From: Cellulomonas gilvus ATCC 13127
GTDB lineage: Bacteria > Actinomycetota > Actinomycetes > Actinomycetales > Cellulomonadaceae
Assembly (NCBI RefSeq): GCF_000218545.1
Contig: NC_015671.1
Coordinates: 3,348,001 to 3,412,000, forward strand
Reading direction: 5' to 3'
Length of the DNA stretch: 64,000 nt
Part shown: in pieces, positions 60,210 to 64,000 of the stretch
How the letters are laid out: the number at the start of each line of letters is the position of its first letter
Numbering within the stretch: the stretch's first letter is position 1
Program-made: the position numbers and the translations under genes
The notes under the pieces: generated by a model
Databases searched by the model: none
Seen by the model: the letters and a program-made list of their open reading frames with translations, nothing else
Told to the model about the DNA's origin: nothing

Positions 60210-61585
60210 CGGTGGCTCCCCTCCTGGGGCGCGTGGCCGGTCTGGTCCAGGAACGAGGTCTCGTACCGCTCGAACCACGCGCGGTCGGCCTCGACGCCCG
60301 CGTGCGGGGTCGCGTACACGTGCTCGAACATCGACGCCGACGACGGGTGGCCCATCGACCGCACCGTCTCACGGATGTGCTCGCCGAGCGCGTCGGCCTC
60401 GGCCGTCAGTCCCGCGACGAACTCGTCGGGGAGCGCGCCGCGCGCCTCGAGGTGCAGGCGGAGCCGCTCGATCGGGTCCCGGCGGCGCCAGTGCTCCTCC
60501 TGCTCGGACGAGCGGTAGCGCGACGGGTCGTCGGACGTGGTGTGCGCACCCATGCGGTACGTGAACGCCTCGACGAACGTCGGGCCGCCACCGCTGCGCG
60601 CGCGGGCGAGCGCCTGCGCGGTCACGGCGTAGCTGGCGAGCACGTCGTTGCCGTCCACGCGCACCGCGGGGATGCCGAAGCCCGGCGCACGCGCCGCGAG
60701 CGGTGCGCTCGCCTGCCGTGTGGTGGGCTCGGAGATCGCCCACTGGTTGTTCTGGCAGAACAGCACCACGGGTGCCTGGTTGACCGCCGCGAACACGAGC
60801 GACTCGCTCACGTCGCCCTGGGACGTGGCGCCGTCCCCGAAGTACGCGACCACGGCCGTGTCGCGCTCGTCGTCGCCCGTGCCCACCAGGCCGTCGCGCT
60901 GGACGCCCATCGCGTAGCCCGTGGCGTGCAGCGCGTGCGACCCGATGACCAGCGTGTACAGGTGGAAGCCGTGCGCCACGGGGTCCCAGCCGCCGTGGTC
61001 GACGCCCCGGAACAGTCGGAGCACGTCCGTCAGCTCGACGCCGCGCACGTGCGCGACCCCGTGCTCGCGGTAGCTGGGGAACACGTGGTCCTGAGGTCGC
61101 AGCGCGCGCCCCGAGCCGATCTGCGCGGCCTCCTGCCCGAGCGCCTGCGCGAACAGCGCGAGCTCGCCCTGCCGCTGCAGCGCGGTGGCCTCGGTGTCGA
61201 AGCGGCGGACCAGCACCATGTCGGCGTACATCGCGCGCAGGTCGTCGTCCGTCAGGTCCGCGACGTACTGGTCGTACACCGGGTGCGCGACGCGTTCGCC
61301 CGTGGGCGTGAGCAGCTGCACCAGGCCCTCGTCGGCCAGGGGCCCGCCCTCGACCGGCGGCAGGACGCCGACGGCGGGGCCGCCGGCGGACGACGAGAGG
61401 GCCGCGGCCCCTCCACCCGGGGTGGGGGCGGGGGCCGCGGCCGGCCCACCGAGGGTGTCGGTGGGAGCCGGGGGCGTGGTCGACGCGGCCTGCGGGCGCA
61501 CGCTCCAGGGGGCGGCGGGAGCTGTGGCGGACGGGACGGGACGGGCGGCGGGCGGGTCGGCGGGCGAGAAGCCTGACGAGCTCAC
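60206..61585 (-). CDS. 2-oxoacid dehydrogenase E1 component, alpha subunit (BCKDH-like)
   Basis: This 459-residue thiamine-diphosphate enzyme has the cofactor motif YFGDGATSQGDVSE and the partner segment FCQNNQWAISEPTTRQ, plus the phosphorylation-loop-like YRMGAHTTSDDPSRYR of branched-chain dehydrogenases. It decarboxylates a 2-oxoacid and passes the acyl group to lipoyl-E2. About 85 N-terminal residues are Ala/Pro/Gly-rich and not part of the fold. GTG 61585 has AAGGAG 7 nt upstream. It is the first gene of E1alpha-E1beta-E2, with a 35-bp operator upstream (61647-61681). Confidence 0.93.
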   Translation of the reverse strand: MSSSGFSPADPPAARPVPSATAPAAPWSVRPQAASTTPPAPTDTLGGPAAAPAPTPGGGAAALSSSAGGPAVGVLPPVEGGPLADEGLVQLLTPTGERVAHPVYDQYVADLTDDDLRAMYADMVLVRRFDTEATALQRQGELALFAQALGQEAAQIGSGRALRPQDHVFPSYREHGVAHVRGVELTDVLRLFRGVDHGGWDPVAHGFHLYTLVIGSHALHATGYAMGVQRDGLVGTGDDERDTAVVAYFGDGATSQGDVSESLVFAAVNQAPVVLFCQNNQWAISEPTTRQASAPLAARAPGFGIPAVRVDGNDVLASYAVTAQALARARSGGGPTFVEAFTYRMGAHTTSDDPSRYRSSEQEEHWRRRDPIERLRLHLEARGALPDEFVAGLTAEADALGEHIRETVRSMGHPSSASMFEHVYATPHAGVEADRAWFERYETSFLDQTGHAPQEGSHR

Positions 61586-61646
61586 GCGGTGCTCCTTCGC
61601 GTGCGGCGGCGGGTGGCCGCGCGGGCGGGGGCCGGGTCGATCACCC

Positions 61647-61681
61647 AACCTACGTCACCGTAGCCTACGCATCCGTAGGTT
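61647..61681 (-). promoter_or_regulatory. 35-bp composite palindromic operator of the 2-oxoacid dehydrogenase operon
   Basis: The element begins AACCTACG and ends CGTAGGTT on either strand, with an inner palindrome CCTACGCATCCGTAGG (61664-61679). It has the same length and ends as the element at 24713-24747. By my alignment, 25 of 35 bases agree. The minus-strand TAGGTT at its inner end (61652-61647) could be the -10, giving a leader of about 55 nt. Confidence 0.68.
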
Positions 61682-61801
61682 CGTGGCAAGCCCCCGGCAC
61701 AACGTTCGTCGGCCCGGCTTGTGGGGACCCCACAGGCACCCGCGGCGCCGCCCGGAGGCACACCGCTGGCCCGCGCGGGCGGCTCGACGTCGCCGCGCGT
61801 G

Positions 61802-62869
61802 TCAGCGGGGCGTGTGCCCCGCGGCGACCTCGAGCAGCAGGTCCGTGGCCTCGGGCTCGCCCACGCTCACGCGCACGCCGTCACCCGCGAACGGCCGCAC
61901 CAGCACGCCCGCACGCGCGCACCGCTCCGCGAACGCGGTCGCGTGGTCGCCCAGCCCGAGCCAGACGAAGTTCGCCTCGCTGTCCGGCACCGTCCAGCCC
62001 TGGTCGCGCAGCGCCGTGAGCATGCGGCCCCGCTCCTTGACCACGGCGTCCACCCGCGTCATGAGCTCCGTGCGGGCGCGGAGCGACGCGAGCGCGGCGA
62101 GCTGGGCCACGTGCGAGACACCGAACGGCGTCGAGGCGACCCGGATGCCCGCGGCCAGGCGCGGACGCGCCACGGCGTACCCGACACGCAGGCCCGCGAG
62201 CCCGTAGGCCTTGGAGAACGTCCGCAGCAGCACCACGTTCGGGCGCGCGGCCAGGACCGCCAGCCCGTCCGGCGCGAGCGGGTCCCGCACGAACTCGACG
62301 TAGGCCTCGTCGAGCACCACCACGACGTCCTCGGGGACCGCGTCCAGGAACGTCTCGAGCTCGTCGGCGCGCACCGCGGGGCCGGTCGGGTTGTTGGGCG
62401 TGCACACGAGCACGACGCGCGTGCGCGGCGTGACCGCGGCCGCGAGCGCGGGCAGGTCCAGCCGTCCGTCGTCACCCACCGGCACCCGCACGCCCACGGC
62501 CCCGACCAGCGTGATGGCGATCGGGTACGCCTCGAACGAGCGCCACGGCAGGACGACCTCGTCGCCCGCGTCGCAGAACGCCGCGAGCACGTGCCCGAGC
62601 ACCGCGACCGAGCCGCATCCCGGCACGATCGACGCGGCGGGCACGTCCAGCATCTCGCCCAGCGCCTCCGCGAGCTCGGTCGCGTACATGTCCGGGTAGC
62701 GGTTGACGTCCACCGCGGCGTCCGCGATCGCGGCCATCACCGACGGCAGCGGCGGGTACGGGTTCTCGTTGGACGACAGCTTGAACGCCGCGGCGCCCAC
62801 GGGCGAGCGTGCACCCGGCACGTAGGGCGGCAGCTCGGCGAGGGCGGGGCGCAGGGAGGGGCGGCTCAC
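61802..62869 (-). CDS. pat: Aromatic/histidinol-phosphate-type aminotransferase (Pat)
   Basis: This 355-residue PLP enzyme of fold type I has the PLP Lys in LLRTFSKAYGLAGLRVGYA, Asp/Tyr in VVVLDEAYVEFV, Asn in CTPNNPTGP, and the C-terminal Arg in GDGVRVSVGEPEATD. The N-terminus ELPPYVPGARSPVG and SSNENPYPPLPSV match mycobacterial Pat (phenylalanine/tyrosine transaminase), so it probably forms aromatic amino acids. Activity on histidinol phosphate cannot be excluded. The GTG at 62869 fits the family start. No ribosome-binding site is obvious. It is not in a his operon. Confidence 0.9.
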   Translation of the reverse strand: MSRPSLRPALAELPPYVPGARSPVGAAAFKLSSNENPYPPLPSVMAAIADAAVDVNRYPDMYATELAEALGEMLDVPAASIVPGCGSVAVLGHVLAAFCDAGDEVVLPWRSFEAYPIAITLVGAVGVRVPVGDDGRLDLPALAAAVTPRTRVVLVCTPNNPTGPAVRADELETFLDAVPEDVVVVLDEAYVEFVRDPLAPDGLAVLAARPNVVLLRTFSKAYGLAGLRVGYAVARPRLAAGIRVASTPFGVSHVAQLAALASLRARTELMTRVDAVVKERGRMLTALRDQGWTVPDSEANFVWLGLGDHATAFAERCARAGVLVRPFAGDGVRVSVGEPEATDLLLEVAAGHTPR

Positions 62870-62962
62870 CGGGACAGGATGCCACCGCGTGCGCGCGCGT
62901 CGTCGGGACGATCGCACCCGCACCCCTGCCCGCGGCGGGTGCGCACCTGGCACGATCGGGCC

Positions 62963-63352
62963 ATGGCCTTCGTGATCCGTGTCCTCATCAACGGCGTCGC
63001 CATCTGGCTCGCGACGCTCCTGCTGTCCGGCGGGCTGGCGGTCGTCGGCGCGGACGACGGCGGGGACAAGGCGCTGATCATCCTGGGGATCGCGCTCGTC
63101 TTCGGCATCGTCAACGCGATCGTCAAGCCCGTGGTGCAGGTGCTGTCGATCCCGCTCTACATCCTGACCCTGGGCCTGTTCACCCTGGTGGTGAACGCGC
63201 TCATGCTCATGCTCACCGCGTGGATCACCGAGTTCACGCACTGGGGCCTGCGGATCGACGGGTTCTGGTGGGCCGTGGGCGGTGCGCTCATCGTCTCGCT
63301 CGTGAGCTTCGCGCTCTCGGTCCTGGTGCCCGAGAGCCGCGGCCGGCGCTGA
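62963..63352 (+). CDS. Four-TM phage-holin-family (PF04020-like) membrane protein
   Basis: This 129-residue protein has four helices (about 4-25, 38-55, 62-85 and 100-120) and the family block GIVNAIVKPVVQVLSIPLYILT followed by LGLFTLVVNALMLMLTAWI. This is the widespread 'mycobacterial 4TM/phage holin family 4' group. Despite the name, these are chromosomal proteins of unknown function and nothing here suggests a phage. The ATG at 62963 is preceded by CACGAT at 6 nt, so it may be leaderless. It is divergent from pat. Confidence 0.88.
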   Translation: MAFVIRVLINGVAIWLATLLLSGGLAVVGADDGGDKALIILGIALVFGIVNAIVKPVVQVLSIPLYILTLGLFTLVVNALMLMLTAWITEFTHWGLRIDGFWWAVGGALIVSLVSFALSVLVPESRGRR

Positions 63353-63356
63353 CGCG

Positions 63357-63905
63357 TCAGTCGCCGCTGCGCGGCAGCACGACCGCCGCGACCGCGGCGG
63401 CCGCGAGGATCGCGACGACGCGCACGACGTCGCCCGCGGCGAGGTCACGCCCGCCGACGACGAGCGCCACGACCGCGAGCGTCTGCGCACCGACCTGCAC
63501 GCGCGCCACGTCCGCGAGCCCGTCGCGCAGCACGCCGAGCTCCACGCGCATGCGCCACGTCACGCGCCCCGCCGTCGCGGACGCCCACACCACGAGGTGC
63601 ACCAGCAGCACCAGCGTGAGCGTGCGCACCACGGACGCGGGCCCGCCGACGAGCACGAGCACGCCGGCCGCCAGCAGCGCCACACCCACCCGCGCGGGTG
63701 AGGGCAGCAGCCCGGTCAGCACGCCGGCGAGCACCATCACGAGCACGGTCACCGGTCCCACCGGCCACGCGGCGGACCAGGCGACCAGCAGCATCGTCGT
63801 GACCAGCACCGCGGCGCCCGCGCGCACCAGCGCACCCGGCACCGCACGGTCCAGCACGGGCTCGGCCTCGGGCGCGGGCGGAGTCGGGAACCAGGGCAGG
63901 CTCAT
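63357..63905 (-). CDS. Hypothetical multi-pass membrane protein
   Basis: This 182-residue protein has a soluble N-terminus (MSLPWFPTPPAPEAEPVLDR) and about five hydrophobic segments in pairs, ending in VVAILAAAAVAAVVLPRSGD. No family is recognised. It is translationally coupled to the upstream gene by an ATGA overlap at 63902-63905 and is convergent, with a 4-bp gap, with the 4-TM protein gene. If the upstream fragment is DUF58, this is a small membrane partner in a MoxR/DUF58/transglutaminase-type operon. Confidence 0.68.
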   Translation of the reverse strand: MSLPWFPTPPAPEAEPVLDRAVPGALVRAGAAVLVTTMLLVAWSAAWPVGPVTVLVMVLAGVLTGLLPSPARVGVALLAAGVLVLVGGPASVVRTLTLVLLVHLVVWASATAGRVTWRMRVELGVLRDGLADVARVQVGAQTLAVVALVVGGRDLAAGDVVRVVAILAAAAVAAVVLPRSGD

Positions 63906-64000
63906 CGCGCACCCGCCCCGGCCCGGCGCTGTGCGCGACGCGCGAGGCCGGCGAACGCGACCTGCGGGTCGCCGTGCCACGTCACGAGCTCGACGTCGGC
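63902..64000 (-). CDS. C-terminal fragment, DUF58-like protein (runs off right edge)
   Basis: The last 32 codons of a minus-strand gene read DVELVTWHGDPQVAFAGLAR and end in an Arg/Ala-rich tail with TGA at 63904-63902. The stop overlaps the next start (ATGA). The pattern matches the C-terminal end of DUF58 (vWA-like) proteins of actinobacteria, but the fragment is too short to be sure. Codon use is typical of the neighbourhood. Confidence 0.5.
   Translation of the reverse strand, partial: ADVELVTWHGDPQVAFAGLARRAQRRAGAGAR

Noticed and set aside
62963..63352. Prophage holin
   Set aside because: The family name mentions phage holin, but these 4-TM proteins are normal chromosomal genes and no phage gene is near.

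Overview
The window is a stretch of very GC-rich (visibly over 70%) actinobacterial chromosome. The gene content points to a Cellulomonas-like member of the Micrococcales: a GH94 cellobiose phosphorylase very close to the Cellulomonas enzyme as I remember it, a CebR/CelR-type cellobiose operator, bifunctional-type Dcd, DUF4235 and DUF6458-like small membrane proteins, many GTG starts, 4-base gene overlaps and several apparently leaderless promoters. It is ordinary chromosome, not a phage or plasmid. No transposase, integrase or CRISPR array is present.

Layout. 1-3240 (minus): thiamine ABC transporter thiB-thiP-thiQ (thiQ runs off the left edge) behind a TPP riboswitch. 3289-7503: methionine aminopeptidase, a DUF4235 protein, a phytoene-dehydrogenase-like oxidoreductase and a two-gene membrane cassette. 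7534-14008 (minus): complete Mrp/Mnh Na+/H+ antiporter operon with subunits A and B fused. 14194-18142: membrane-bound heterodisulfide-reductase-like Fe-S protein, an uncharacterised protein (paralog at 36 kb) and dcd. 18221-21816: cellobiose phosphorylase plus aldose 1-epimerase under a cellobiose operator. 21910-27408: three related LppX/LolA-like exported proteins interleaved with a GNAT gene and an acyl-CoA ligase. 27487: tRNA-Gly(CCC). 27.6-30 kb: accessory-looking stretch with a DUF4143 ATPase and a frameshifted gene. 30-35.4 kb: chemoreceptor, then the ATP-grasp/alpha-E/transglutaminase pair. 35.4-41.6 kb (minus): second paralog, a repeat, a DnaA-box cluster, DinB protein, DUF779/aldehyde dehydrogenase, endonuclease IV and a GAF regulator. 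41.7-51.5 kb: TetR regulator, THUMP-type RNA methyltransferase, thioredoxin/NHL protein, GAF-GGDEF cyclase, iron-box-controlled heme oxygenase, S9 peptidase and a frameshifted AbiEi/DUF559 gene. 51.7-57.5 kb: CopD-CtaG protein, DHA2 drug exporter, Rieske lipoprotein with a membrane partner, histidine phosphatase. 57.6-61.6 kb (minus): branched-chain 2-oxoacid dehydrogenase E1alpha-E1beta-E2. 61.8-64 kb: Pat-type aminotransferase, a 4-TM protein, and the end of a DUF58-like operon.

The non-coding signals are the most interesting part. (i) A 35-bp composite palindrome occurs twice, 37 kb apart, in front of the acyl-CoA ligase and of the 2-oxoacid dehydrogenase operon, implying one shared lipid/branched-chain regulator. 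(ii) A dispersed palindromic repeat with an invariant CTGG/CCAG stem occurs nine times at four intergenic sites, including a four-copy array with an exact 42-bp period. (iii) A different hairpin-forming repeat fills the 24.4-24.65 kb gap. (iv) Three DnaA-box-like 9-mers are packed into 55 bp far from any replication gene. No single gene cluster here is clearly a new defence or biosynthetic system. The strongest candidates for undescribed biology are the repeat families, the shared operator and the unnamed paralog pair at 16.4 and 35.4 kb.
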